A stretch of DNA of 64,000 nt from CAKVLS01 sp045534265 (GTDB lineage: Bacteria > Bacillota > Clostridia > Christensenellales > UBA1242). Positions 48,972 through 58,604 of the stretch are shown here, piece by piece. How positions within the stretch are numbered: position 1 is the stretch's first letter; each line of letters begins with the position of its first letter. A program made the position numbers and the translations under genes. The stretch covers positions 1-64,000 of the forward strand of contig JAZSJH010000002.1 of assembly GCA_045534265.1 (NCBI GenBank), in the 5' to 3' direction. Below the pieces are notes generated by a model that was not told the origin of the DNA, did not search any database, and was given only the letters and a program-made list of their open reading frames with translations.

Positions 48972-51900
48972 ATGAAAAGATTTTTTATATCATTGATACT
49001 TTGTTTATCAATTGTTTTTAACTATAACTTCATATCTGCTATGGCATATACTTCATATGCAGCAGGAACTGTAACCGCACAGGGTTATGAAACGACATAT
49101 AATATTTATAATGACTTTAAATATTTAGGGCATGTTCCTACAAGCAGCGATAGTGTGACTTTGGATATTGCTCTTTCTGACATGTCAAATCCATCATTGT
49201 CAGAAGTTCCATATTCAAGATTGTTTGCAAATGCAGGTGCTGGAGATATTACATTGCATTTTTGTGATAGTGCGGGTAACCCATACACAACAACAGAAAG
49301 TGATGGAACTTATACCGTTACAAGCGGAATAAGCGTTATTAGATCTTTTACTTATACAAATACTCGACTTACTTTAGAAGTTGCGGGGAATGCCTCAGGT
49401 ATTGTCAACCTATATTATTATGGTATGGTGACAGAAGGTGGAGAGACATATAAAACAAATGTTTCATCATATGCTATTACATTTATCAACGAGGGTTTAT
49501 ATTATAAAAACGATTATGAAGGACAAGTAAAAATTCAATATTCTAGTCTTGCAGGATATACTTTTGATGAAAATTTTGCAAAAAATTATATCTTAGGGTA
49601 TTATCAAGGTGGAACTTTATATGATGCAGATAGTCTAAGCTATGGAGAACTTGTTGCCGAAGAAGGGTCTTTTGATATTAGTTTTGATGTGTCAACATGT
49701 ATAGATAGAACACTATTTAATGAGCCACAAGAAATCCCTGTTTATTTGTTGATTGGACAAAGTCCAGAACATATGGGGGAAATAGTAGTTTTTATCGAAA
49801 AAGAGATTATAGTTCCAGACAATTTGCATGTATATATTGAAGATCAAACCGTTCCTTCTACAACTGAAAGTTCTAGATATGAAATTCTAATCAACGCTGG
49901 GCAAAATATAGAAGGGCATGTTATAACAACGCAATCTTATAGTAATATTGAGGTGGAGATTGCTGGAGATGATAATTTTTCTGTTGTAGGAATAATAACT
50001 CCTGGAGCATCTGCTTCAGAGCCAGCGACAGCCTTTGATTTTATTATTAGGCAATCACGAATTAAAGTTGGAACGTTTTATCTTACGCTAACATTTTATG
50101 ACATTGGAACTGAATACCAGGAAACTGTGTATTTGAAAGTTGTTGCCACAACAACGCAAAGTCCGGTTATCTCGCTATATGAAACCGTTATTTCCTATAA
50201 TAAAGGCGAGCTAAATGATATAGATGATATTTTTAGAAATAATATAAGAAGTATTACTTTATATGATGGAACAGAAGCTAGCTCAGATGTTATTTTGGAT
50301 GAAACAAAACTACAAATAGTTTATGACGATATTAATTTTAATGAAGCTGGAATATATGTTATTACTTATAAATTTGTTGACGAAGCAACTTCTTTGACCG
50401 GAACTGCAGTTGCTACTTTAGAAATTGTTGACAGAGCTCCGGTTATACTAAGTGTAAGAGCAAGAGAAGTTGGGTCAGATCGTAATATTTCAAAAAATGC
50501 AGAAGTTCCAATGGGAACTCAAATTTATTTTACTGTTACAGCAGAAGATCCAGACGGAGATGCGGTGATATACTCTGCAAGGTCTTCAAAAGGAAGTCTT
50601 ATTCAAGACGAATTAAATGTAAATGTGTATACATTTACTCCAGATGTGAGATTATCTGGTCAAGTTGTATTTATATTCAATGCAAGTGACGCGGTTTCTA
50701 TTAGTGAAGATGAAACATACCCAATTATTTTCAAAGATGAAACTCCACCAACAATTACACTTGCAGACAAAGATGATGACGATACAATAAACCTTTTGTA
50801 TAACGAAGGAACAGGTAAATATACACTTCAAGTAAGAAGAGGAAAAACTGTTTGGTTTAGAAACCACTACTTAGAAGACGTATCTGATAACTCATCTACT
50901 TTGAGCTTAAATGATGTAACAATAACACCAGTTGGATTTGCTTTTAGTGGAGCAGAAAGATATTCTTTCAACGGCGAAGGAAACTATTCTGTTATCTATG
51001 CTGTTAGCGACGAGTCAGGAAACGAAACTCAAGTTATTATGGAAATTTCGCTTCAAAACCAAGCACCAACAGCACAAAACAAATCATATGAGTTTACTTA
51101 TACAGACGATATAGAAATCAACCTAGCAGGTCTTGCAACAGATGATGCTAGCGGCGTTGAATTTATCTTTGTAGGCAGCCTAACCGATAGCGAAGGGTTT
51201 CCGGTTATAATAAACAATCCATCATTTAATACAAATGGTCAAGTGTCATTCAACATTTTACCTGTATACAACGAAACTCAAGAAAGAGATATTCCATTTA
51301 TCGGTGTTTGTTATCTTAAATATAAAGCAATAGACAGTGATGGTGAGCTTAGCCCAGAATATACAATTACAATTAATATTTCAGATAAGACAGCTCCTAC
51401 AGCAACACTAGTTAATGAAAAAACTACAACATTTATTAGAGGCAGAGAGTATCCAGACTTTACAACTAGCGGATATTTTACAGGTTTTGACGAAATAGAT
51501 GGTGAACTAAACCCAATCTCTATCAAAATAACTCAAAATGGAGTAGAAAAACAAACAATTGATTTTACAACTCTTGGTGAATATCAAATAGCATATCTAT
51601 TCAAAGACAGCTCAAATAACGAAACTTCAAGATCAGTTACTGTAAGCGTTGTATCTGGTGGAAATCCTGTTATTGAAATGCTTGCTACAAGTGCAAAAAT
51701 CCCAGTTGCAGGAACATTTAACATCTATGACTTTTTGTACAGAATACAAGATGACGAAGATGGAACAATCTTTAGTGGTTGGGCAGAACTTCGTGAACAA
51801 GGATTTTTGAATATTGATGATAGCTCAGTTGATACAAATACAGCCGGAACATATACAATCAAACTATACTTTGTAGATAGCGATGGCAACTCTTCTTCAG

Positions 51901-52040
51901 TTATTGAATTTACATTAACTGTTGAAGGAGAAAAGGAATTTCCAATGGAAATTATCTATTACGGAGCAGGAGCTCTAGGTTTGATTTTAGTGATAGTTAT
52001 CATTAGAGTAATCGTAGTAAAACGCAGAATGAGAATATAA
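48972..52040 (+). CDS. Large surface protein with Ig-like domains and C-terminal membrane anchor
   Basis: The 1022-residue protein has a signal peptide (about 1-27). An N-terminal beta region is followed by several Ig-like or cadherin-like domains of about 90-100 residues. These include one near residue 495 (DRAPVILSVRAREVGSD) and two late ones with DKTAPTATLVNEKTTTF and DGELNPISIKITQNG, as in DUF5011-type bacterial Ig domains. A membrane helix near 995-1015 and a short RRMRI tail anchor it. GGAAG precedes the ATG. It is followed by yqeY 18 bases later; co-transcription is likely but there is no obvious link. Probably an adhesion or cell-wall protein. Confidence 0.82.
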   Translation: MKRFFISLILCLSIVFNYNFISAMAYTSYAAGTVTAQGYETTYNIYNDFKYLGHVPTSSDSVTLDIALSDMSNPSLSEVPYSRLFANAGAGDITLHFCDSAGNPYTTTESDGTYTVTSGISVIRSFTYTNTRLTLEVAGNASGIVNLYYYGMVTEGGETYKTNVSSYAITFINEGLYYKNDYEGQVKIQYSSLAGYTFDENFAKNYILGYYQGGTLYDADSLSYGELVAEEGSFDISFDVSTCIDRTLFNEPQEIPVYLLIGQSPEHMGEIVVFIEKEIIVPDNLHVYIEDQTVPSTTESSRYEILINAGQNIEGHVITTQSYSNIEVEIAGDDNFSVVGIITPGASASEPATAFDFIIRQSRIKVGTFYLTLTFYDIGTEYQETVYLKVVATTTQSPVISLYETVISYNKGELNDIDDIFRNNIRSITLYDGTEASSDVILDETKLQIVYDDINFNEAGIYVITYKFVDEATSLTGTAVATLEIVDRAPVILSVRAREVGSDRNISKNAEVPMGTQIYFTVTAEDPDGDAVIYSARSSKGSLIQDELNVNVYTFTPDVRLSGQVVFIFNASDAVSISEDETYPIIFKDETPPTITLADKDDDDTINLLYNEGTGKYTLQVRRGKTVWFRNHYLEDVSDNSSTLSLNDVTITPVGFAFSGAERYSFNGEGNYSVIYAVSDESGNETQVIMEISLQNQAPTAQNKSYEFTYTDDIEINLAGLATDDASGVEFIFVGSLTDSEGFPVIINNPSFNTNGQVSFNILPVYNETQERDIPFIGVCYLKYKAIDSDGELSPEYTITINISDKTAPTATLVNEKTTTFIRGREYPDFTTSGYFTGFDEIDGELNPISIKITQNGVEKQTIDFTTLGEYQIAYLFKDSSNNETSRSVTVSVVSGGNPVIEMLATSAKIPVAGTFNIYDFLYRIQDDEDGTIFSGWAELREQGFLNIDDSSVDTNTAGTYTIKLYFVDSDGNSSSVIEFTLTVEGEKEFPMEIIYYGAGALGLILVIVIIRVIVVKRRMRI

Positions 52041-52058
52041 TAAGGAGAAAATAAAATT

Positions 52059-52481
52059 ATGATTTTAGACGATATTAAAAAAGCAAACGTAACTGCTCTT
52101 AAAGAAAAAGACACAGTTGCAAGAAGTATATATAGCATAGTTATGACAAAAGCAATGCAACAAACAATCATAAAAAGAGAAAAAGGTGAAGAACTTGTAG
52201 ACGCTGATATGGTTGCTATTTTGCAAAAAACAATCAAAGAATTAGGTGACGAAGCCGAAAACTACAAAAAAGCTGGTAACAGCGAAAAAGCAAGCGAAAT
52301 CGAAAGACAAGCAAAAATTCTAGAAGGTTACCTTCCTCAAATGATGAGCGCAGAAGAAATTTATAATGTAATCGCAGCACTTGATGACAAGAGTATCCCT
52401 TCTGTTATGAAACATTTCAAAGCAAATTATGCTGGAAAATGCGAAATGAAACTTGTTCAAGAAACACTTAAAAAATTCTAA
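52059..52481 (+). CDS. yqeY: YqeY family protein (GatB/YqeY domain)
   Basis: This 140-residue helical protein is of the YqeY family, related to the tail domain of the GatB amidotransferase subunit. It binds tRNA in GatB, while the stand-alone role is not settled. Typical parts are the start MILDDIKKANVTALKEKD, the helix KTIKELGDEAENYKKAG and ILEGYLPQMMSAEEI. AAGGAG precedes the ATG. It ends at a strong hairpin. Confidence 0.92.
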   Translation: MILDDIKKANVTALKEKDTVARSIYSIVMTKAMQQTIIKREKGEELVDADMVAILQKTIKELGDEAENYKKAGNSEKASEIERQAKILEGYLPQMMSAEEIYNVIAALDDKSIPSVMKHFKANYAGKCEMKLVQETLKKF

Positions 52482-52482
52482 T

Positions 52483-52516
52483 AAAAAAGGCAGCAAAAAT
52501 TTTGCTGTCTTTTTTA
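52483..52516 (+). terminator. Intrinsic terminator
   Basis: CAGCAAAA pairs with TTTTGCTG, extended by A and T runs with one mismatch. Confidence 0.85.
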
Positions 52517-52544
52517 TCTTTACGGTATTATAAAGATTTTTTAT

Positions 52545-52572
52545 TTGTTATTTTTTTATTAGATGCTATAAT
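52545..52572 (+). promoter_or_regulatory. Promoter of the giant repeat protein gene
   Basis: TTGTTA (52545-52550), 16 bases and TATAAT (52567-52572) with a TGC extension. Confidence 0.6.
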
Positions 52573-52608
52573 GTATATATATAATTTAGTAATAATATAG
52601 GTGTAATT

Positions 52609-55600
52609 ATGAAAAAGTTTTTTATAGTTTTATTAATACTAATAATGCTAGGCGGAGCAGGTTTTGCTGGTTGGTATTTTTTGCTTAGAGAAAGGCCGCT
52701 TACAATAGAATTTTATGGCGATTTTGAAACTTTAAGTTATTTGTCGGGAGATGGCAGCTACAAAGAAAACGAAATAGTCACATTAACCGCTGATGAGAGA
52801 GAAGGCTACGATTTTGAGAGCTGGATAAAAGATGGAAATCCTATCAGTAGTAGTAGAATTTATTCTTTTGTTATGTCAAAAAACACTAGCGGAAAGTATA
52901 CAGCAACCTACAAGGCAAAAGAGTTTACAATCTCTACCCAAAACAACGGCGTGTATAATATTTCCAACAAAGCCGCAACTGATGAAATGGTAGATATCAA
53001 TATCAATCCCCCAAAGGGTTATGATGTAGAAGAAATATACTATGTCATAGATGGCAGTGATGAAAAAGTTGTTATTCATAACAATCGTTTCAAAATGCCA
53101 CCCCACCATATATCAATATTTATCAATCTAAAAGAGATTAAATATGAAATCAAATATGATTTATGTGGCGGAAGTTTTGAGACAACTACAATTTCATATT
53201 ACACAATTAATACACCTACATTTACACTTCCACACCCAACTCAAAAGGGATATAACTTTATAGGTTATATGGACAAGCAATCAACAGCACCTATCCTAAA
53301 TTATCAAATTGAACAGGGTTCAACAAAAGAGATTTCGGTTTGGGCAGAGTGGGAACTTGCATTTTTTGATATTAATACAGTTGTTGAAGGACAAGGCTCA
53401 ATAACTATTAGTGGAAATGCTCAATATCAATCTAATGAACATTGTGGGGCTGTTGCAGAAGAAGGTTGGCAGCTTGTCGAACTATATTATATTGCTAGCG
53501 AAACTGGCGATAGAGTTGATCTAGTAGAGGGCTATTTTACAATGCCTTACTGTGATATTACTGTATATGCAATTTTTGAAAAAATAGCTTACAATATAAC
53601 TGTTTCACCTTCTGTAATAAATGGTTATATTGAGCCAACACAAACAACTTCTTACGTTGGAGATACAGTAACTATAGTTGCTCATCCAGATACTGGTTGT
53701 GAAGTTTTGTTATATAAGTATAGCATTGACAACGAAGAAAACTGGATAGATATTGAAGGCAATACATTTATTATGCCAGCAAGTGATGTTGTTATTTATG
53801 CATCTTTTGATGCTATAGACTATCAAATCACATACAATTTAGATGGCGGAACATTGCCACAAGATACTTTAACAACTTACAGAATATGGGACTCTGAAGT
53901 AACTTTACCAACCCCTACAAAAGAAGGCTTTTACTTTGTCGGTTGGTACGACAATCAAGACTTTAATGGCGAAAACATTACAAGCTTTTCTGGTTATGAC
54001 TTAGAAAATAAAACGTTCTATGCATACTTTCAGCCAAACCAATATAGTGTAGCTTTTTACAATTACGACGGAACATTATTGAATACAATCTCTGGGCCTT
54101 GGTATTACGGAGATATTCCTTATAACTGGGGAGATGCGCCAACAAAACCATCAACCTTAGAGTATGACTTTGTTTTTGCGGGTTGGACACCAGAGATTGT
54201 TCCTGTTGTAGAAGACGCTTCATATACAGCAGTATTTACTGCTCTGCCAAGAGTATATACCATCACAAAAGCAGACAATATAACTAAAGGTAACATTGAG
54301 TGTGTAACACAATCTGTACATAGCGAAACAGTAATAGTAACAGCAACTCCTGATTCAGGCGCTGAGCTTATCAAAACTTATTATATCAAGGCTGGAGATA
54401 GTGTAGAAAATAAAGTAGAGTTTACAAATTCTTTTGTTATGCCAAAAAGCAATGTAACAATCTATGCAGAATTCGATTTAATTGATTATGATATTACATA
54501 CAATTTAGACGGCGGAACATTGCCAAACGGATCTGCAACATCTTACACAATCGAAGATATAGTAACATTGCTAATTCCAACTAAAGTTGGCTATGACTTT
54601 GTTGGTTGGATAATAAATGACGGTGATACTCCAAACAAAAACATAACAATTACAAAAGGCTCTACAGGAGCAAAAGAATTTACTGCCGTATGGCAAATAC
54701 AAACATTCATAATTGTTTGGATAAATGATGATGGAACAACAATCGAAACAGATGCAAATGTATCTTATGGCACAACACCTTCTTTTGATGGAGAAACTCC
54801 ATCAAAATCCCCAACTGCAGAATATGAATATATATTCGCTGGTTGGACTCCAACGGTAGCAGTTGCAACTCAACATCAAACATATACCGCAACTTATACA
54901 AGCAAAGCAAGAACTTATACAATAACAAAGGCTACAATTGCTAACGGAACTATCTCTTGTGTTTCCAGTGCAGAAACTGGAGATACAGTAACAGTATCTG
55001 TAAATATAAATGAAGGTTATCGTTTGTCAAAACTATATTACATTGCCGCTGGTTCTACTACCGAAAATTTAATTCCTGGCAATCAATTTATAATGCCGGC
55101 TAGCGATGTAACTGTGTATGCAGAATTCAGTGCAATTTCTTATTCTATTAATTACACCCTAAACGGCGGAACATTGCCAGCAAATGCCCCTGTTTCTTAT
55201 ACAATTGAAGACGAAGTAACATTGGTATCTCCAACAAAAACAGGTTATGATTTTGTTGGTTGGATTGAAAAAGAGGGCGCATCACCTGTTATAAATGTAA
55301 AAATTGAAAAAGGTTCTGCAGGGGCGAAAAATTTTGAAGCCCTATGGGAGCTTGCTACATTTAACATATTATTTTCTACTAATACTGGTGGAACACTTGT
55401 TTGTGAGTCTGAAGCTATGTATACAGAGTCTGTTGATGTTACAATAATACCAAGCGAAGGGTATTTTGTATCAAGATCATATTATATAGTAGATGGTACA
55501 ACTACCGAAGTAGATTTTGAAGGCTCATTTACAATGCCGGCTGGTAATGTAACTGTATATGCCGAGTTTGAGTTGGCTGCCGTTCAATATTCAATCACAA

Positions 55601-57057
55601 CGGAAGAAAGAGAGAATGGAACTATTAGCTGTGTAGCTCAAGCATATTCTGGAGATGTTGTTCGCATATTAATAACACCAGATGATGGTTATGAAGCAGC
55701 ATATGTATATATTGAAGATTTGCTTGGTAACGCAATAGATTGTGATATTATAGGATGGACAGACGATAGTTTTTCATTTGTTATGCCTTCAATCAACATA
55801 GTTGTTTATGTTGAATTTGAAGAAAAAGTATATTATCCAATAAGTGTAGCAACAGTGACCGGTGGTAAAGTTATTTGTCAAGACAAGGCGGAAGAACTAG
55901 AAGTTGTTTATTTTACAGTTGTACCAGACCCAGAATATAGATTAAAAAGTTTAACTTGTGAAAATAGATTAACTGGTCAAGCAATTTCTGTTGATCTTGA
56001 AACTTGTAGTTTTACAATGCCAGTTGACGGCGGAATGTATGGTGTCAGCATAAGACTAACACCTGTATTTGAAAAAATAGAATATACAATAACAAAAGCT
56101 AATGCTACAAATGGAACAATTAGTTGTGTATCTTCGGCTGAGGTTGGGAACGCTATAACAATTACTGCAACACCAAATAACGGCTATCAATTATCAAGAA
56201 CATATTATATCGTTGAAGGAACAACTACCGAAGTAGATTTTGAAGGCTCATTTACAATGCCAGCTGGCAATGTAACTGTATATGTTGTTTTTGTAACAGC
56301 TCCATATTCTATTAATATAGCCCAAACAGGCTCTGCAACTGTAGAATGTGTAGAAACAGCTGAGGCGGGAACTGTTGTTACCCCTACTATAACGTTGCGC
56401 AGCGGATATGAAATAGATAAAATGTACTATACCCTAGGTGATGACGAAACCACAAAAACAGCTTTTAGAGAAAGTTTCACTATGCCAAATTGCGACATAA
56501 ATCTTTACGTAGAGACAAATCTAGAAGACGTCCCAGCTCCAACATACAGCTTAGATGTTGTAGTAAATAATGAAAATTTAGGCATCGCAGAGATTATCAC
56601 TGCAATTCCAAGAGAAGGTTTATATACCGTTGAGGCAATACCATATGAAGGGGCGGAGTTTGTTGGATGGAGACAAGAGACTATTGATGGAACACTTTTG
56701 AGCACAGATAGAGTATATGTAGCAAGCAATTTGGACATGGAAACTATATATGCGATATTTGAGTCAACCGAAGAAGTAAAATATACAATTATGATAGCGG
56801 ATAATGATTATGTTAATGCTTCTTGTCAAAGCACGGCTGTGGCAGGAGAAGAAGTTCAATTGATAGTTAATGATTATTCAATGCCTGATAATTATATGGC
56901 TATGGAAATTTATTATATAACAGAAACAGGGACTTATGGAATTATAGAAGAGGCAGCTAATCCATATCATTTTATAAATGACATTTCTTTTATTATGCCG
57001 GATGAAAATATTATAATATATTTTGAATTTTATCATGGTGGGACAGATCCAGCATAA
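52609..57057 (+). CDS. Giant surface protein with InlB B-repeats and a second repeat family
   Basis: The 1482-residue protein is anchored by an N-terminal membrane helix (about 5-25) and has no C-terminal anchor. Two repeat kinds alternate. At least four InlB/Flg_new B-repeats (near residues 177, 403, 625, 843) have the core YNLDGGTLP ... PTKxGYDFVGW. About eleven copies of a second unit of about 70 residues have NGTISCVSSA, a GY...YYI core and end with FTMPAGNVTVYAEF. Many of the second units carry one Cys. GTG precedes AATT and the ATG; the ribosome binding site is weak. Probably an adhesin or cell-wall-binding stalk. Confidence 0.88.
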   Translation: MKKFFIVLLILIMLGGAGFAGWYFLLRERPLTIEFYGDFETLSYLSGDGSYKENEIVTLTADEREGYDFESWIKDGNPISSSRIYSFVMSKNTSGKYTATYKAKEFTISTQNNGVYNISNKAATDEMVDININPPKGYDVEEIYYVIDGSDEKVVIHNNRFKMPPHHISIFINLKEIKYEIKYDLCGGSFETTTISYYTINTPTFTLPHPTQKGYNFIGYMDKQSTAPILNYQIEQGSTKEISVWAEWELAFFDINTVVEGQGSITISGNAQYQSNEHCGAVAEEGWQLVELYYIASETGDRVDLVEGYFTMPYCDITVYAIFEKIAYNITVSPSVINGYIEPTQTTSYVGDTVTIVAHPDTGCEVLLYKYSIDNEENWIDIEGNTFIMPASDVVIYASFDAIDYQITYNLDGGTLPQDTLTTYRIWDSEVTLPTPTKEGFYFVGWYDNQDFNGENITSFSGYDLENKTFYAYFQPNQYSVAFYNYDGTLLNTISGPWYYGDIPYNWGDAPTKPSTLEYDFVFAGWTPEIVPVVEDASYTAVFTALPRVYTITKADNITKGNIECVTQSVHSETVIVTATPDSGAELIKTYYIKAGDSVENKVEFTNSFVMPKSNVTIYAEFDLIDYDITYNLDGGTLPNGSATSYTIEDIVTLLIPTKVGYDFVGWIINDGDTPNKNITITKGSTGAKEFTAVWQIQTFIIVWINDDGTTIETDANVSYGTTPSFDGETPSKSPTAEYEYIFAGWTPTVAVATQHQTYTATYTSKARTYTITKATIANGTISCVSSAETGDTVTVSVNINEGYRLSKLYYIAAGSTTENLIPGNQFIMPASDVTVYAEFSAISYSINYTLNGGTLPANAPVSYTIEDEVTLVSPTKTGYDFVGWIEKEGASPVINVKIEKGSAGAKNFEALWELATFNILFSTNTGGTLVCESEAMYTESVDVTIIPSEGYFVSRSYYIVDGTTTEVDFEGSFTMPAGNVTVYAEFELAAVQYSITTEERENGTISCVAQAYSGDVVRILITPDDGYEAAYVYIEDLLGNAIDCDIIGWTDDSFSFVMPSINIVVYVEFEEKVYYPISVATVTGGKVICQDKAEELEVVYFTVVPDPEYRLKSLTCENRLTGQAISVDLETCSFTMPVDGGMYGVSIRLTPVFEKIEYTITKANATNGTISCVSSAEVGNAITITATPNNGYQLSRTYYIVEGTTTEVDFEGSFTMPAGNVTVYVVFVTAPYSINIAQTGSATVECVETAEAGTVVTPTITLRSGYEIDKMYYTLGDDETTKTAFRESFTMPNCDINLYVETNLEDVPAPTYSLDVVVNNENLGIAEIITAIPREGLYTVEAIPYEGAEFVGWRQETIDGTLLSTDRVYVASNLDMETIYAIFESTEEVKYTIMIADNDYVNASCQSTAVAGEEVQLIVNDYSMPDNYMAMEIYYITETGTYGIIEEAANPYHFINDISFIMPDENIIIYFEFYHGGTDPA
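55501..55560 (+). repeat. 60-base near-identical repeat, copy 1
   Basis: Differs from 56224-56283 at only two positions, although the surrounding repeats have diverged strongly. This points to recent gene conversion or duplication inside the gene. Confidence 0.85.
56224..56283 (+). repeat. 60-base near-identical repeat, copy 2
   Basis: Partner of 55501-55560, 723 bases (241 codons) apart and in the same frame, so recombination between them would delete whole repeat units without a frameshift. Confidence 0.85.
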
Positions 57058-57097
57058 TAAGGCTTTGTAACAAATCTACAAAAAAAAGGAGCTATTT

Positions 57098-57298
57098 ATG
57101 TCAATACATGTAACCCCGCACAAAAATGGTTGGCAAGTTGTTAGCGGCAATGCAGATAAAGCTTTTCGTGTGGTTAGCACACAAAACGAAGCAATAGAGA
57201 TTGCAAAACAAGTTGCTAAAAATCAAAAAACCGATATCAAAATTCACGGCAAAAACGGCCGTGTAAGAGATGGATTTAATTATTCAAAAAAGTTTTAG
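57098..57298 (+). CDS. DUF2188 protein
   Basis: This 66-residue protein is of the DUF2188 family: an N-terminal HVTPHKNGWQVVSGNADKA, a helix with AIEIAKQVAKNQKTD and the end IKIHGKNGRVRDGFNY. The role is unknown; relatives are small stress-associated proteins. AAAGGAG precedes the ATG. It is the first of three closely spaced genes (gaps of 18 and 11 bases) with grpB and the aldolase. Confidence 0.88.
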   Translation: MSIHVTPHKNGWQVVSGNADKAFRVVSTQNEAIEIAKQVAKNQKTDIKIHGKNGRVRDGFNYSKKF

Positions 57299-57316
57299 TA
57301 TAAAGGACTTAAACTT

Positions 57317-57832
57317 ATGGTAGAACTAAAAATTCAAGATTATAACAAAAACAAAGAATTATTTTTTGAAACAGAAAAGAAATTGAGAGCTGTTTTGGGC
57401 GAAGATGCTTCAATAGACCACGTTGGGTCTACTGCAATAAAAAATATTGTAGGCAAAAATATCATTGATGTTTTGATAGGGGCAGTGGATAATGATGAGT
57501 TTGTTGATTTTAGAGATAAATTAACACAGCTTGGATTTTTCCCTTCACAAAACAGCAGAACAGATATTTATCAATTTTTTGCATCACGTCAAGGGGAAAC
57601 GGGCGAAGGAGACGTTCACCTGCACCTTGTTGTGATAGATACCGAAAGGTATAGAGAGTTTATCATATTGAGAAATTATTTGATAGAAAACCCTAGCGAA
57701 GCGATAGCTTATTCTAATCATAAACAAGAATTATTATCTCAAGGAATAACTGACCGAAAGTTATATAGAGCAACAAAAAGCAAATATGTAACAGAACTTA
57801 TAAAAAGAGCAAAAGAAAATACAAAAATATAG
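57317..57832 (+). CDS. GrpB family protein (UPF0157)
   Basis: This 171-residue nucleotidyltransferase-fold protein has DHVGSTAIKNIVGKNIIDVLIG near residue 35, the GS...D pattern of GrpB proteins, and HLHLVVID further on. Some GrpB domains are fused to dephospho-CoA kinase, but the role of single proteins is not known. AAAGGAC is a weak ribosome binding site 12 bases before the ATG. It probably shares a transcript with its two neighbours. Confidence 0.85.
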   Translation: MVELKIQDYNKNKELFFETEKKLRAVLGEDASIDHVGSTAIKNIVGKNIIDVLIGAVDNDEFVDFRDKLTQLGFFPSQNSRTDIYQFFASRQGETGEGDVHLHLVVIDTERYREFIILRNYLIENPSEAIAYSNHKQELLSQGITDRKLYRATKSKYVTELIKRAKENTKI

Positions 57833-57843
57833 GAGAAATTATT

Positions 57844-58533
57844 ATGGAACTAATGCTTGATACTGCAAATTTAGAAATAATTAAGGAGTTTGCTGAGATC
57901 TACCCATATGTAGGTGTAACTAGCAATCCAACTATCATCAAAAAAGAAGGCAAAATTGACTTTTTTGCACACTTTAGAAAAATAAGAGAAATAATAGGTA
58001 AAGAAAGATCTTTACACATACAAGTTGTATCTCAAACGGCTCAAGAAATGATTATGGAAGCTGAAAAAATTGTAGACAAAATAGACAAAGATGTTTATAT
58101 CAAAATTCCAGTAACTGAAGAAGGCCTTAAGGCTATCAAAAATCTAAAAGCAAGGGGCTTCAAAATAACTGCAACAGCTATATATACAAAAATGCAAGGG
58201 CTTGTTGCAATTGCAGCGGGAGCAGATTATATTGCACCATATTATAATCGTATTCAAAGCCGTGGTTCTGATGCTCAAACAACTGTTGCTTGCTTTAGAC
58301 AAAACATTGACAACTTCGGCAAAAAGACAAAAATTTTGGCTGCAAGTTTCCACCATGGCGGACAAGTAACCAACGCACTTGGGGCTGGTGCTCACGCAGT
58401 GACTATTCAACCAGATCTTTTGAGAGAAATGGTTTGTGCAAATTATACAAACTATATCGACAATGCAATCACAACATTTGCTGCCGATTGGGAATCTTCT
58501 CAAGGAACAAAGAGTATTATCGATTGTGAATAA
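57844..58533 (+). CDS. fsa: Transaldolase-like aldolase (fructose-6-phosphate aldolase type)
   Basis: This small (229-residue) TIM-barrel class I aldolase starts with MLDTANLEIIKEFAEIYPYVGVTSNPTI. The Schiff-base Lys lies in VYIKIPVTEEG. GADYIAPYYNRIQ and ASFHHGGQVTNALGAGAHAVTI are the remaining conserved parts. The length fits the FSA/TalB-short group rather than the 310-residue transaldolases. It may cleave fructose 6-phosphate to dihydroxyacetone and glyceraldehyde 3-phosphate, or act as a transaldolase. AGGAG precedes the ATG. Confidence 0.9.
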   Translation: MELMLDTANLEIIKEFAEIYPYVGVTSNPTIIKKEGKIDFFAHFRKIREIIGKERSLHIQVVSQTAQEMIMEAEKIVDKIDKDVYIKIPVTEEGLKAIKNLKARGFKITATAIYTKMQGLVAIAAGADYIAPYYNRIQSRGSDAQTTVACFRQNIDNFGKKTKILAASFHHGGQVTNALGAGAHAVTIQPDLLREMVCANYTNYIDNAITTFAADWESSQGTKSIIDCE

Positions 58534-58558
58534 TTAGGTTAAAACATATAGGTCGAAC

Positions 58559-58592
58559 AAAAAACAGCGAAATGAAAGTTCGCTGTTTTTTT
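58559..58592. terminator. Bidirectional terminator
   Basis: AAAACAGCGAA pairs with TTCGCTGTTTT around a 7-base loop, with A and T runs, between convergent genes. Confidence 0.88.
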
Positions 58593-58604
58593 ATTTGTAG
58601 TGTG

